64,000 nucleotides of DNA from CAVRUZ01 sp963724495. GTDB taxonomy: Bacteria; Actinomycetota; Actinomycetes; Propionibacteriales; DAIQRJ01. The notes beneath the pieces are model-generated. The model was not told where the DNA came from. It searched no databases and saw only the letters and a program-made list of their open reading frames with translations. The stretch spans positions 1-64,000 of the forward strand of contig CAVRUZ010000002.1 in NCBI GenBank assembly GCA_963724495.1, given 5' to 3'. A program made the translations under genes and the position numbers. Below are positions 16,461 through 25,985 of this stretch, one piece after another; positions within the stretch are counted from its first letter, which is position 1; each line of letters begins with the position of its first letter.

Positions 16461-17579
16461 CTATGCCGGCCTGGACTGACGGCGACGATCGGCCTTGTCG
16501 ATGTACATCGCCCGATCGGCCATGTCGAGTATCTCGTCCGGCTCGAGGCTGCCGTCGATCGAGGCGATACCGACACTGAGGGTCAGGCCGGCGAGGTTGA
16601 GAACGTCACCCGCCGGTTGGCGTAGCCGGACGGCCAGCGCCTCCGCCCCCTCATGGGAGAGGCCGGGAGCCACGACCACGAACTCGTCACCGCCGATGCG
16701 GGCCACGAGGTCTTCGTCGCGCACCCGCGCCGCCAGCTCGTCGGCCCAGGCATTGAGCGCGAGGTCTCCGCGGGCATGGCCCTGCCGGTCGTTCAGCCGC
16801 TTCATCCCGTCGACGTCGCAGAACAGCAGGGCGCCGGGCCGGCCGGTCCGTTGTGCCTGGCGCACGGAGGCGGCAAGAGCCTCGGTGAGTGCCCGGCGAT
16901 TCGGCAGGCCGGTCAGCGCATCCCGGGAGGCGAGGTCGGACAGCACCCGTTCCCGAGCCAGGCGTTCCTCTTCGTAGCGAGCACGCAATTCGACGCCGCC
17001 GATGGCGAGGCCGGCCTGCATGGCGAAGACCTCGAGCAGTTCGCACAGCAGTCGCGACGGTCGCCTGTTGTCCGGCGGGAGGTCGACGGAGATGATGCCG
17101 ACCATCTCGTCAGAACCGGTCTTCAGCGGGACCAGGAGTGCATCCATCGGATGCCAAGCCTGGGGATCGTCGTCATAGGGGAGGTCGGGCACCCAGAAGA
17201 CCTGGATGTGGTCGGCCCGATCGTGCGGGATGAACCGCAGCGCGCCCCACCTGTCGGCGAGATCGAGCGCTTCCAGCACATCCTGTCGAGGGTGGAGGAC
17301 TCCAGAGAGCGCCGCCCGTACCTCATCCGGACCGGCGACAGCGATCACCTCGAAGTCGCCCGACTCGGTCTGGTGGTTCATCACAGCCGCGCCGAACCCG
17401 AGAACGTCGACGATTCCGTCGGCCACGGCCTGCAGGGTCTCGGCCAGGTCGCTGCCGGCATTGATGCGGGCGTTGACGTGTGCGAGTCTGCGGACCACAT
17501 CCATGCTGACCCCCATCGGGTCCGCGTGCGGAGGAACGGGCGCGTCGTTGGCGTCGATTCCTCGCTTGTCCTCGCTCAC
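16461..17579 (-). CDS. GAF-GGDEF diguanylate cyclase
   Basis: A 372-residue cytoplasmic enzyme that makes cyclic di-GMP from two GTP. A GAF sensor covers about residues 40-195 and is followed by a short coiled linker (ELRARYEEERLARERVL). The GGDEF domain covers 215-370, with ALTGLPNRRAL, FCDVDGMKRLND and the intact signature GGDEF (296-300). The inhibitory site R-x-x-D (287-290) lies five residues before it, so product feedback is expected. There are no membrane segments, so the GAF ligand is intracellular. No EAL domain is nearby. Confidence 0.95.
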   Translation of the reverse strand: MSEDKRGIDANDAPVPPHADPMGVSMDVVRRLAHVNARINAGSDLAETLQAVADGIVDVLGFGAAVMNHQTESGDFEVIAVAGPDEVRAALSGVLHPRQDVLEALDLADRWGALRFIPHDRADHIQVFWVPDLPYDDDPQAWHPMDALLVPLKTGSDEMVGIISVDLPPDNRRPSRLLCELLEVFAMQAGLAIGGVELRARYEEERLARERVLSDLASRDALTGLPNRRALTEALAASVRQAQRTGRPGALLFCDVDGMKRLNDRQGHARGDLALNAWADELAARVRDEDLVARIGGDEFVVVAPGLSHEGAEALAVRLRQPAGDVLNLAGLTLSVGIASIDGSLEPDEILDMADRAMYIDKADRRRQSRPA

Positions 17580-17723
17580 TACGCGAACCTATTCCCAGCC
17601 CCTCCGCTACGCCAGTCGGGTAGAACTTCGGACAGTATGCACACGCGTGGTGGCTGACTTCGGGCGCATTCGTGTCCCACCGGCGGAGCCGGGCGGCCGG
17701 TCAGTTCGCGCTCCGGCAGGATC

Positions 17724-19785
17724 GTGAACATGCGACTGGCCCGCGATGCGTTCGGTGTGCCCCACCTTCGGGCCGACTCGGCTCTCGAATTGGCCCATCT
17801 GCAGGGTCGGGTCGCGGCGCGTGACCGCGCCTGGCAGATCGAGTACCAGCGCTGGCGGGCTGAGGGCCGGTTGGCAGAACGCGTGGGCCCGTTGGCGATC
17901 GCGTGGGACACGTTCGCCCGGCAGGCCCGCATCGACGACACCGGCAGGCAGTGCTTCCAAGCGCTCGACGACCAGACGAGGACCTGGATCACGTCGTTCG
18001 TGGAGGGCGTCAACGTCGAGCTCCCACAGGCGTTCAGAGGCACGTCTGAGGGCCGGGCTCTGGGGGTGGAGGCGGAGCCGTGGCAGCCATGGACCCCGCT
18101 GTCGGTCTTCGACGTACAGCACCTGCTCTTCTCCTCGCTTGGCGACAAGTGGTGGCGTCGCCGACTTGTCGAGGTCCTCGGGCATGACCATGTCGACCTC
18201 TTCCGGTGCGTCGAGGAGGGTGCGGAGTTCGAGCAGGGAGCCGGCAGCAACGCCTGGGCCATGACCGGATCCCGCACCGCCAGCGGCTTCCCGATCGTTG
18301 CGGGGGACTCGCACCGGACGCTGGAGGTCCCGGGCTGCTATCAGCAGATCAGGCTCGCCTGCCCGGAGTTCGACGTTGTGGGATTCACGTTCCCCGGTGT
18401 TCCCGGCATCCAGCACTTCGGTCACGCCGGCGACGTGGCGTGGGGGATCACCAACGCCGCAGCCGACTACCAGGACGTATTCGTGGAGGAGTTGCGCACA
18501 GACGGTGCGGAGGTGCAGGCAGCCGGGCCGGAGGGCTGGGGCACCGCACACCGGCACGTCGAGACCATCCGGGTACTGGGCGGCGACGACGTGAGCGTCG
18601 ACGTCGTCGAGACCGATCGAGGGCCGGTGGTCTGGCGCGACAGCGACGGAGTCGCGTTCAGCATCGCCACTCCCGCGCGAACCCTGGCCGACATGGGATT
18701 CCAGGCCTTCCTCCCGCTGCTCCGGTCGCGAACCGCCGATGACGTGACCGAGGCGTTTCGCCAGTGGGTACAGCCGATCAACAGCGTGCTGACCGCCGAC
18801 CGGGCCGGTCGGGTTCGCCACCTGGTCGCCGGGAGGGTCCCGGTCCGCGACATCGAGAATCTGCGGATGGCCGTGCCGGCACAGGAGGCACGCAACACCT
18901 GGACGGGTTGGGCGGACCTGGTGGTCGAAGACGTCGAGGACGTCACGTCGAACGCCAACGATCAGGGCAGTGGCGGTGGCCTCGGTTGGTCGTATGCGGC
19001 ACCACATCGCGCCCGGCGGATTCGTGCCCTTCTCGGCGAGCGAACCGAGCTGACGGCCGACGATCAGGCCGACATCCATCACGACAGCTACTCCGCACCC
19101 ACCGAGACGATGCGCACCCTGCTCAGTCGCGTCGATGCCACGGGAAAGACAGAGCTGGTGCGGCGCCGCCTCCTCGGTTGGGACGGCCGGATGGAGCCGG
19201 ACTCACCGGAGGCACTGCTGTTCTCCCGCTGGCGGTCCGCGCTCGTCGACTGGATGCTCGACCAGCCAGGGCTGCGGACGCTGGCCCAGCCGACGGGCCA
19301 CCCGGCCTTCCTCGTTGCCGGCACACGCGATCGTGCCGTCGCTGCCTGGGAGCGTCTCATCCTGAGGCTCGCCCCGCTCGGGATCGACGCCGCGGAGGGA
19401 GTGTCCGCAGCACTGGACCGCGTGGCCGCCGAGGCCGACGGGCGCGCCTGGGGCGAAGTGCACGTGTTCGCTCCGGTGCACGGCCTCGCGGCCTACCGGC
19501 CGGCAGACGTTCCCGACGTGCCGGCGGTCCCGCTCGGCGGGGATCGCGACTGCGTCTGGTCGAGTTACACAAAAGCCGGCGGTTCCGACCTCGTCGCCGT
19601 TGGCTCGGTGACGAGATATGCCTGGGATCTGGCCGACCGGTCCGCCAGCCGTTGGGCTGTGCCCGCTGGGCTCGGCCGGGAGGTCTGACGACGAGCACTT
19701 CGCCGACCAGCTGCCGCTCTGGGCGAGTTGCCGGATGGCTCCGGTGGTCACCGACTGGTCGCAGCTGCGGCCCGAGGAAATCTGA
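17724..19785 (+). CDS. penicillin-acylase-family Ntn hydrolase (apparent frameshift)
   Basis: An N-terminal-nucleophile amidohydrolase of the penicillin acylase family. It is made as a proenzyme that cleaves itself before the nucleophile Ser175 (GAGSNAWAM). The family motifs GFPIVAGDSHRTLEVPG, FPGVPGIQHFGHAGDVAWG and SNANDQGSGG are present. The open frame stops at 19688, but the family C-terminus (DDEHFADQLPLWASCRMAPV and on) continues in another frame to 19785. Dropping one C from CCC at 19662-19664 restores it. No signal peptide is visible, unlike secreted penicillin acylases, so a cytoplasmic or alternative substrate such as an N-acyl amino acid or acyl-homoserine lactone is possible. Confidence 0.85.
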
Positions 19786-20075
19786 GCGTCTCCGCGCGTC
19801 GCGCCGGGCCGGAGCTCAGCTGGGTGACTCAATGATGGAGTGACGGCCGGGCCGTCGCTGCAGCGTCGTGGGTGCGCAGTTGTTCCTTACGACGTAAGCT
19901 CATCCGGGGTCTTGGGGGAGACCCTGGATCGGCGGTCCGGCGCGCCCGACCGCGCCGCGCCGATCCTGGCTCGGTCGGCCCGGCGCGGATGGATGGGGAC
20001 CTGTCCCACCGGGTCGACCAGCCGCCCGTCACCCCACTAGCCGACGGGTTGGTCGGCTTGACCGGAAGGTGACCC

Positions 20076-20306
20076 ATGGGCATTGGCGTAGGACTCTTCC
20101 TGCTGGTGATCGGCGGCATCGCCGCCTTCGGCATCAAGGACAGCTGGTCGGCGATCGATCTCACGGCCATCGGCTACATCTGCATGATCGTCGGCGTCAT
20201 CGCGCTCGTCATCGCATTGGTGCTGACGCGTCAGCGCGCCCGCACGGCTCACACCGAGACGGTGGAGCACCGCGACGCCGGGTCGACACCACCTCCGGTG
20301 GTCTGA
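20076..20306 (+). CDS. DUF6458 small membrane protein
   Basis: A 76-residue protein with two membrane helices (GVGLFLLVIGGIAAFGI and IGYICMIVGVIALVIALVL) joined by KDSWSAIDLTA, ending in a polar cytoplasmic tail. This matches the actinobacterial DUF6458 pattern (MGIG start, an ID.TAIG.I turn). Its role is unknown. GGAAGG lies seven bases upstream of the ATG. The 290 bases before it show no gene. Confidence 0.85.
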   Translation: MGIGVGLFLLVIGGIAAFGIKDSWSAIDLTAIGYICMIVGVIALVIALVLTRQRARTAHTETVEHRDAGSTPPPVV

Positions 20307-20342
20307 GCCCCGAGGGGCACCGGGCGATGACACACTCGCCCG

Positions 20343-21329
20343 GTGCCTGACCTCGCCCACTTGATCGCCGACACTCCCGCCGACCGCGAAGCGTTCGCTG
20401 CGCTGCAGGAGATGTCCCTGCCGGACGTGGATGTCGCGTTGCCGGACTCCGATGCCCTGCTCACCCAGTTCCTGTCGCTTGCGATCCCGTTCGCGGATCT
20501 CAACCCGCTGATCGGGATTGCGGGTCGCCTGCGGGACGGCGAGGGCAACGACCTCCTTCGCCTCCTGGCCGGCGGACTGGTCAGCGCCATGGGCCGGCCT
20601 GAGGCGGCGCTCCGGCTTCCGGCCGTCTCCACGGACTTCATCGATCCGCCCGGCTACGTCCACCTGTATGCAGCCCTGGTCGTCCTGCCGTACGTCCGGC
20701 GCTATCACGAGCAGCACGGTGTCGACGTCGTCACCAGCTGGCGCACCCTGACCGACGTGGGCCGCAACGTCGCGATCTACCGCGACCGCTACGGCGTTGC
20801 CGGGTTCGACGACATCGGCTGGGCCAGGCATCACCTGACCGGCTGCCTGTACGACCTCGGTCGACTGCAGTTCGAACGGGCGCGTCTTGGCAACACGTTC
20901 GCGCGGCTCATGCAGGAGGACGGCCACGACGTCGTGGCGGGCGAGCCGGTGATCTCCGTGCACATCCCGCGCTTTGCCGGACCCCTGCAGACAGATCTGG
21001 TCGACGAGGCCTTCGACCGCGCGCGGACGTTCTTCCCCGGGCGCTTCCCGGGCGAGTCGCCGCGGTACTTCGTCTGTGGCTCCTGGTTGCTCGACCCGGT
21101 TCTCGGCGACTATCTGCCCGCGCATTCCAACATCCTGAACTTCCTCAACCGCTTCACGGTTCGGCGCCACGACGAACCCGATGACGCGGGCACGCTGCTG
21201 TTCGTCTACGGGAATCCAGACCTGCCTCGCGAGAGCTACCCGCGGACCACGTCTCTCGAGAGAGGGATCATGGCCCACCTCGACGCCGGCGAGCACTGGC
21301 ACGGCGGCCGCGGCTGGCTGCCCCTGTAA
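20343..21329 (+). CDS. acyltransferase domain protein (DUF5596, GNAT-like)
   Basis: A 328-residue protein of the actinobacterial family annotated as N- and C-terminal GNAT-like acyltransferase domains. Marks are WRTLTDVGRNVAIYRDRYG, WARHHLTGCLYDLGRLQFER, then VISVHIPRFAGPL and GSWLLDPVLGDYLPAHSNIL. The acyl donor and acceptor are unknown. The start is a GTG at 20343, 36 bases after the DUF6458 stop, so the two may be co-transcribed; a DNA ligase follows 25 bases downstream. Confidence 0.8.
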   Translation: MPDLAHLIADTPADREAFAALQEMSLPDVDVALPDSDALLTQFLSLAIPFADLNPLIGIAGRLRDGEGNDLLRLLAGGLVSAMGRPEAALRLPAVSTDFIDPPGYVHLYAALVVLPYVRRYHEQHGVDVVTSWRTLTDVGRNVAIYRDRYGVAGFDDIGWARHHLTGCLYDLGRLQFERARLGNTFARLMQEDGHDVVAGEPVISVHIPRFAGPLQTDLVDEAFDRARTFFPGRFPGESPRYFVCGSWLLDPVLGDYLPAHSNILNFLNRFTVRRHDEPDDAGTLLFVYGNPDLPRESYPRTTSLERGIMAHLDAGEHWHGGRGWLPL

Positions 21330-21354
21330 GCGGAGCCCGGTCTAGGGTGCCGAG

Positions 21355-22326
21355 GTGGCAGTCACGGGTCCCAGCAGGTCGATCCCGATGATGCCGATGC
21401 TGGCGGTCACGGGGAAGGCGACCGCTGCAGCCGGCTGGGTGACCGAGTTCAAATGGGACGGGGTCCGCTGCATCGTGCAGGTGGCCGGTGGCGAGGTGCG
21501 GACCTGGTCGCGCTCCGCTCGCGATGTGACGAGGGAGTACCCGGAGCTGTCGGCCCTCGCGGCGGTGACCTCCGGCCACGACCTCGTGCTCGACGTGGAA
21601 CTGGTGTGTCTCGATCCGTCCGGACGCCCGGACTTCGGACTGTGGCAGCGACGACTGCACCACAAGCCGGGTGAGGTCGCGCCGGACATCACCTTGTACG
21701 CGTTCGATCTCCTGCAGCTGGACGGGTCGGCGTTGATCGACCAGCCGCTCGAAGCGCGCCGGGAGCTCCTCGAGGCATTGGACCTGAACTCCGGGCCGGT
21801 CAAGACGCCGGACGTGTTCACCGACGTCACTCCGAAGGACCTGCTCGAAGTGGCCACGACCCATGGGCTCGAGGGGGTGGTGGCCAAGCGGGTCGGCTCG
21901 CGCTACCTCCCCGGCCAGCGTTCACCCGACTGGGTCAAGAGCAAGCCCGACCGCTCGTCGAGCGTTGTGATCGGCGGGTGGACCGACCAGAAGGGACCGG
22001 GACGCAGCATCGGCGCGGTCGCGGTGGGCGCCTACGACGACGACGGCCTGCGCTACCTGGGCCGGTGCGGAAGCGGCCTCGACGGCCGGATCGACCGCGT
22101 GCTGCGCGACGCCTTCAAGGAGCTCGCGACCGATGAGTGCCCGTTCGCCGACCTTGCCCGGGTGGAGAACGCCAAGGCCGTGCACTGGGTGGAGCCCCGC
22201 CTGGTGGCGGAGGTCCGGCACTCCGGGCTTGCCGGCGACGGTCGGTTGCGGCATCCGGTGTGGCGGGGACTGCGTCCCGACATCGAGCCGGATCGCGTGC
22301 GCTGCGACCAGGTGGAGCTCATCTGA
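21355..22326 (+). CDS. ATP-dependent DNA ligase (LigC/LigD-type)
   Basis: A 323-residue minimal ligase: adenylation domain plus OB fold. Motif I is EFKWDGVR with the AMP-accepting Lys near residue 37. Motif III reads LDVELV rather than the usual L-D-G-E. Motif IV is EGVVAKR and motif V WVKSKPD. The C-terminal OB region contains YLGRCGSGLDGRI and the end WRGLRPDIEPDRV. Such ligases act in non-homologous end joining or other repair in actinobacteria; no Ku or LigD polymerase gene is in the window. The Gly-to-Val change in motif III is unusual. Confidence 0.88.
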   Translation: MAVTGPSRSIPMMPMLAVTGKATAAAGWVTEFKWDGVRCIVQVAGGEVRTWSRSARDVTREYPELSALAAVTSGHDLVLDVELVCLDPSGRPDFGLWQRRLHHKPGEVAPDITLYAFDLLQLDGSALIDQPLEARRELLEALDLNSGPVKTPDVFTDVTPKDLLEVATTHGLEGVVAKRVGSRYLPGQRSPDWVKSKPDRSSSVVIGGWTDQKGPGRSIGAVAVGAYDDDGLRYLGRCGSGLDGRIDRVLRDAFKELATDECPFADLARVENAKAVHWVEPRLVAEVRHSGLAGDGRLRHPVWRGLRPDIEPDRVRCDQVELI

Positions 22327-22344
22327 CCCTCGCGGCACCGCGTC

Positions 22345-22426
22345 GCGAAACATGCACGGACAGCGGGCAGATCCGGACATGTGCGGCCATGTGGGGCGGC
22401 CGATCGGCGCGGTTGCATGTCTGGCG
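22345..22426. terminator. convergent palindrome (family C), copy 1
   Basis: Left arm GCGAAACATGCA and right arm TGCATGTCTGGCGC bracket about 60 bases that contain a smaller inverted repeat (GGGCAGATCCGG). It lies between the converging ends of the DNA ligase and MFS genes. The same layout recurs at 55934 and 57271. Confidence 0.65.
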
Positions 22427-22450
22427 CGGATCAGTGCCGACGGCTGGCCG

Positions 22451-23722
22451 TCAGTGCATGAGCGCCCGCCACCGCCGGACATGGAGCGCGCAGATGATGG
22501 AGCCGACGGCGATGGCGGCGACCGCGCCGGCGAAGGAACCCGGCGCGCCGAAGTGATCGATGACGAGGCCGGCCGCGGCCGTGCCGAGCGCGGCCCCGGT
22601 GGTCATGGACGCGGTGAGGAAGGCCTGTGCCTCGTTCACGCGGTGCGGGGGAGCGAGGTGGTCGATCGCGTTCTGGAACATGATGAGCGTCGGAGCAATC
22701 GTCAATCCAGTAAGGAAAAGCAACGGCAGCAGCACGATCAGCGACGGGTCCGGTCGGCTCAGCAGCACCGGCACGGGTACCAGCGTGGCGGCGAACGCAG
22801 CGAGCATGATGCTCATGCGGCGGAGCTCGTCACCGTGCCAGTGGCGTGACCCGTAGACCAGTCCACCGATCGCGCTACCTCCGGCGATGGCCGCGAACAG
22901 GAAGCCGAGCCGGTCGGTGTTGCCGAGCACCCGGTCGGCCGTCGCCACGATCGACGTGTCGAGCTGCCCGAAGCCGATCGACATGCACAGGACCACCACG
23001 AGCAGCGCCGCGACTCCCGGAGCCGCCACCGCCGACTTGGCCGAGTGCCGGGCGGTGGCCGCCACGGAGGCGTCGTCCGACAGCTCGGACCGCTCACCGG
23101 GTCGCCAGTTCCGGGCCGCCGCGCTGGTGGCGTAGGTGAGCCCGCCGCCGGCCATGAATCCGGCGGTCACCAGTAGAGGTACCTCGGCCGGTGTCGTGGC
23201 GGCCAGCAGAGAAAGCAGGAGCGGCCCCAAGACGAAGATGAGTTCGACCGCGGAGGCATCCAACGCGTAGCCGAGTCGTCGCGACGTGGGGTGGGTGAAG
23301 ATGACCCGCCAGGCGGCCCGCATGGCCGGGCTGATCGGCGGAAAGATGATGCCCGCGCAGGCGGCCAGCACGATCAGCGTCGCGTCCGGCGCACCGTGCA
23401 CGGCACTCAGGCTGATCGAGCAGAGCAGGATCGCGCAGCACAGGCTGGTGGGCACGATCACCTTGGGCTGCCCGAACCGGTCCATGGTGCGGCCCCACAC
23501 CGGCGCGCCGAGGGCGGTGCCGATGGCGAACGACCCAGTGACGATGCCCGCGATGGAGTAGGCACCGCGGACGTGCTCGATCAGGACGATCATGCCGAGC
23601 GACGCCATGGAGATCGGCAGTCGCGCGATCACCGCGGCCAGGAACGGGCGGATCGCCGGGCCGTAGGTCAGAACCGTTGCGTAGCCGCGCAGTCCGTTGC
23701 CGGCATCCAACTGCTGTGTCAT
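22451..23722 (-). CDS. MFS transporter
   Basis: A 423-residue major facilitator with twelve hydrophobic segments and a cytoplasmic loop after the sixth (about residues 200-230, GERSELSDDASVAATARHS). The motif-A-like loop GAPVWGRTMDRFGQPKVIV follows helix 2. It belongs with drug-efflux-like members, but the substrate is not evident. I chose the ATG at 23722 over the TTG one codon upstream. It is divergent from the CopC-domain gene. Confidence 0.9.
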   Translation of the reverse strand: MTQQLDAGNGLRGYATVLTYGPAIRPFLAAVIARLPISMASLGMIVLIEHVRGAYSIAGIVTGSFAIGTALGAPVWGRTMDRFGQPKVIVPTSLCCAILLCSISLSAVHGAPDATLIVLAACAGIIFPPISPAMRAAWRVIFTHPTSRRLGYALDASAVELIFVLGPLLLSLLAATTPAEVPLLVTAGFMAGGGLTYATSAAARNWRPGERSELSDDASVAATARHSAKSAVAAPGVAALLVVVLCMSIGFGQLDTSIVATADRVLGNTDRLGFLFAAIAGGSAIGGLVYGSRHWHGDELRRMSIMLAAFAATLVPVPVLLSRPDPSLIVLLPLLFLTGLTIAPTLIMFQNAIDHLAPPHRVNEAQAFLTASMTTGAALGTAAAGLVIDHFGAPGSFAGAVAAIAVGSIICALHVRRWRALMH

Positions 23723-23876
23723 CAAACCCTGCTGTCACATTTCCGTTCTTGGGCGACTACTCCGCTCCAGGCGGCGGACAGCCACCCGACATGCTCCCAT
23801 GCCGCGTTCCTGCGCTTGTCCGTGAGCATGGTTGCGGCGGTGCAGCGCACGGCCCGCTGACTAGCCTGATCCCAAC

Positions 23877-24422
23877 ATGAGCAGTCGTCTTCGAACCCTC
23901 GCGGTAGCCGCCGCCCTCACCCTGTGCTGGTGGTGCCTGGGCGTGGTTCCGGCGGTGGCTCATACCGAACTGCAGGTCCGTTCCCCGGAGCAGGGTGCGG
24001 TCCTGGACGCGGCCCCGAAGACCATCCGGCTCACCTTCACCGAGGAGCTTGGTGGCGGGTCGCTCGCCGTGGCGACATCGGGTCGGTCGGTTGGGGCGGG
24101 TCCAGCACGGGTCGACGGCGCGGAGATCGTGCTCGACGTCGCCGCGGGATCTCCGGCAGGTGTCTGGACGGTGGCCTACCGCGTGGTCAGCGCAGACGGC
24201 CATCCCGTCACCGGGCAGTACCAGTTCACGGTCAAGCCACAGCCGGCGACGGCCACGCCGACGCCTTCTCCGACTGCATCAAACGCACCGACGTCCACGG
24301 CACCGCCCGTCGGCGCGCACACCGGCAGGGCGCACCAGAGTCCAGCCGTAGAGGTCGCCGTGACCGTGATCGCACTTGTCGCACTCGTCGTGGGCGTCTT
24401 CTTCCGGCGGCGACGGGCCTAG
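23877..24422 (+). CDS. CopC-domain protein, membrane anchored
   Basis: A 181-residue exported protein. The signal peptide covers residues 1-28 and ends VAHTELQ, so the mature protein begins with the CopC N-terminal His that binds copper. The CopC fold follows: SPEQGAVLDAAPKTIRLTFTE, VVSADGHPVTGQYQFTV with the second conserved His. A Thr/Pro-rich linker (260-310 in the gene's last third) leads to a C-terminal helix (VTVIALVALVVGVFF) and an RRRR tail. It probably holds copper at the outer face of the membrane. No CopD partner is adjacent. Confidence 0.92.
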   Translation: MSSRLRTLAVAAALTLCWWCLGVVPAVAHTELQVRSPEQGAVLDAAPKTIRLTFTEELGGGSLAVATSGRSVGAGPARVDGAEIVLDVAAGSPAGVWTVAYRVVSADGHPVTGQYQFTVKPQPATATPTPSPTASNAPTSTAPPVGAHTGRAHQSPAVEVAVTVIALVALVVGVFFRRRRA

Positions 24423-24459
24423 CGGCGCTCCAGCAGCACGCTGTTGGAGAGTGGCGCGC

Positions 24460-24843
24460 TCACCCGCGCAACGCGGCGACCACGTCGATCTCCACCAGGA
24501 TGTTCGCAAGCTGAGACCCGACAGTGGTGCGCACCGGATAGGGCTGCGGCATCGACTGCCCGTAGGCGTCGTCGAAACCCGGGAAATCGCTGAGCGTGCT
24601 GAGGTGCACGGTCGCCTTGACCACGTCGGTCAGGTCCAGTCCCCGCGCCGCCAGCACGGCCTCGATGTTCTTGAGCGTGGCAACCGTCTGCTCCTCGATC
24701 GAGTCACCGATGGTCTCGCCCGTTTCGGGGTCGGCCGGCCCGAAGCCGCTCGTGTACAGGAACCCGTTCGCGACGATGCCTTGCGAGTAGGCGAATCGAG
24801 GGGTCGCTGCCCGCTCGGTGATGATCTGCTCCTTGGTCACCAT
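24460..24843 (-). CDS. RidA family enamine/imine deaminase
   Basis: A 127-residue RidA/YjgF protein, which hydrolyses reactive enamine or imine intermediates released by PLP enzymes. Family marks are SQGIVANGFLYTSGFGPADP, TVATLKNIEAVLAARGLDL, DVVKATVHLSTLSDFPGFD and the active-site segment PVRTTVG with its conserved Arg. The end VEIDVVAALRG is complete. A good site (AAGGAG) precedes the ATG. It overlaps no neighbour and converges with the CopC gene at a 37-base gap. Confidence 0.93.
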   Translation of the reverse strand: MVTKEQIITERAATPRFAYSQGIVANGFLYTSGFGPADPETGETIGDSIEEQTVATLKNIEAVLAARGLDLTDVVKATVHLSTLSDFPGFDDAYGQSMPQPYPVRTTVGSQLANILVEIDVVAALRG

Positions 24844-24939
24844 GGCTCCTTCGAGGTTCGGTCCGCGTCGAGTGGCCGGAGGGGCTCACCCGCGCGGAGC
24901 CTATGTGGCCGACGATCGACCCATCGGCTCGGCCGCTCG

Positions 24940-25806
24940 TCAGAACAGGCCGGCGGTCCGCAGGAGCTCCTCGATCAGTGCCGACTCGTCGGCCTCCTGC
25001 ACGCCCCGCTTCGTGAACCACCGTGAGACATTCGCAGCGTCGCGCGCCAGGAACAACCGGCCGTCGGGGTTGCTGACCACGTCGATCACCTGCGGCAGGT
25101 CGATGAGGACCAGCCGGTCACCGGCGACCAGCACGTTGTATTCCGACAGGTCACCGTGCGTCCAGCCGTTCTCCGCCATCACCAGCATCGACTCGTGCAG
25201 CTGGTCCCACAGCGGGATCAGTTCGGCAGTCGTGAGGTCGGTCTGCACCAGACGCGGTGCGGGCGAGCCATCGGGCGCGGTGATGAGCTCCATCATGAGT
25301 TCGCTGCCTATCAGCTGCACCGGATAGGGCACCGGTGCGCCCAGCTCCCACAGCCTGGTCAGGTAGCCGAACTCCGCGCCGGCCCACTGGCCGGACAGGA
25401 TCTCGCGACCCATCCGGGTCTTGTTGTCCATGGCCCGCTGGTCGCGACTCTTACGCACCCGGCGACCGGCGAGATAGGCGGCGTCGCGGGTGAACTGGGA
25501 GTGCTCGGTGTCGCGGTAACGCTTGGCCGCGAGCACCACCAACCTGTCGGTCCCCGGCAGCGAGCGTTCCACCAGGTGCACGTCGGCTTCCTTGCCGGTC
25601 TTGAGCACGCCGAGGGCATGGTCGACCGCTGCGCGATCGGTGATCACCCAGTCCGGCAGGGGTTCGGGTCCGTGCTGGGCGTTGTGGTAGCTCGACCAGG
25701 TGGCCTCGGGGTCGTCGTCGGGCCGATCCGGCTCGATCTGGAAGACCTCGCGGCCATGAGCGAGATGGCGGAGGAAGTCGCGGTGCTGTACCTCGGCGTC
25801 CTGCAA
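24940..25806 (-). CDS. RIO-type serine/threonine kinase
   Basis: A RIO1-family protein kinase of at least 288 residues. It has LKTGKEADVHLVER (the RIO flexible P-loop region), AAKRYRD with the ATP-binding Lys, the catalytic loop THGDLSEYNVLV and the metal motif LIDLPQVID. It ends normally. The start is uncertain: the frame begins with TTG at 25806, but coding-like sequence (an acidic stretch, then ESTLADQFADLGEPRERPS) continues in frame to about 25960, where a tandem duplication sits. Bacterial RIO kinases have no settled substrate. Confidence 0.9.
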   Translation of the reverse strand: MQDAEVQHRDFLRHLAHGREVFQIEPDRPDDDPEATWSSYHNAQHGPEPLPDWVITDRAAVDHALGVLKTGKEADVHLVERSLPGTDRLVVLAAKRYRDTEHSQFTRDAAYLAGRRVRKSRDQRAMDNKTRMGREILSGQWAGAEFGYLTRLWELGAPVPYPVQLIGSELMMELITAPDGSPAPRLVQTDLTTAELIPLWDQLHESMLVMAENGWTHGDLSEYNVLVAGDRLVLIDLPQVIDVVSNPDGRLFLARDAANVSRWFTKRGVQEADESALIEELLRTAGLF

Positions 25807-25947
25807 GGACGGGCCCTCGTCGAGGTCGGCGAGGGAACGCGCACCGCCGCGTCCCGACCGGTGCCGGGATGGCCGTTCGCGTGGTTCGCCGAGGTCGGCG
25901 AACTGGTCGGCGAGGGTTGACTCGTCGACGTCATCGAAGGGGTCCTG

Positions 25948-25985
25948 AACGTCATCGTCCAGGGGAAAACGTCATCGTCCAGGGG
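25948..25985. repeat. tandem 20-bp duplication at RIO kinase 5' end
   Basis: The 18-mer AACGTCATCGTCCAGGGG occurs at 25948-25965 and again at 25968-25985 (period 20). It lies at the likely true start of the RIO kinase gene. Because 20 is not a multiple of three, the duplication shifts frame and may have removed the original start codon. Confidence 0.75.
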
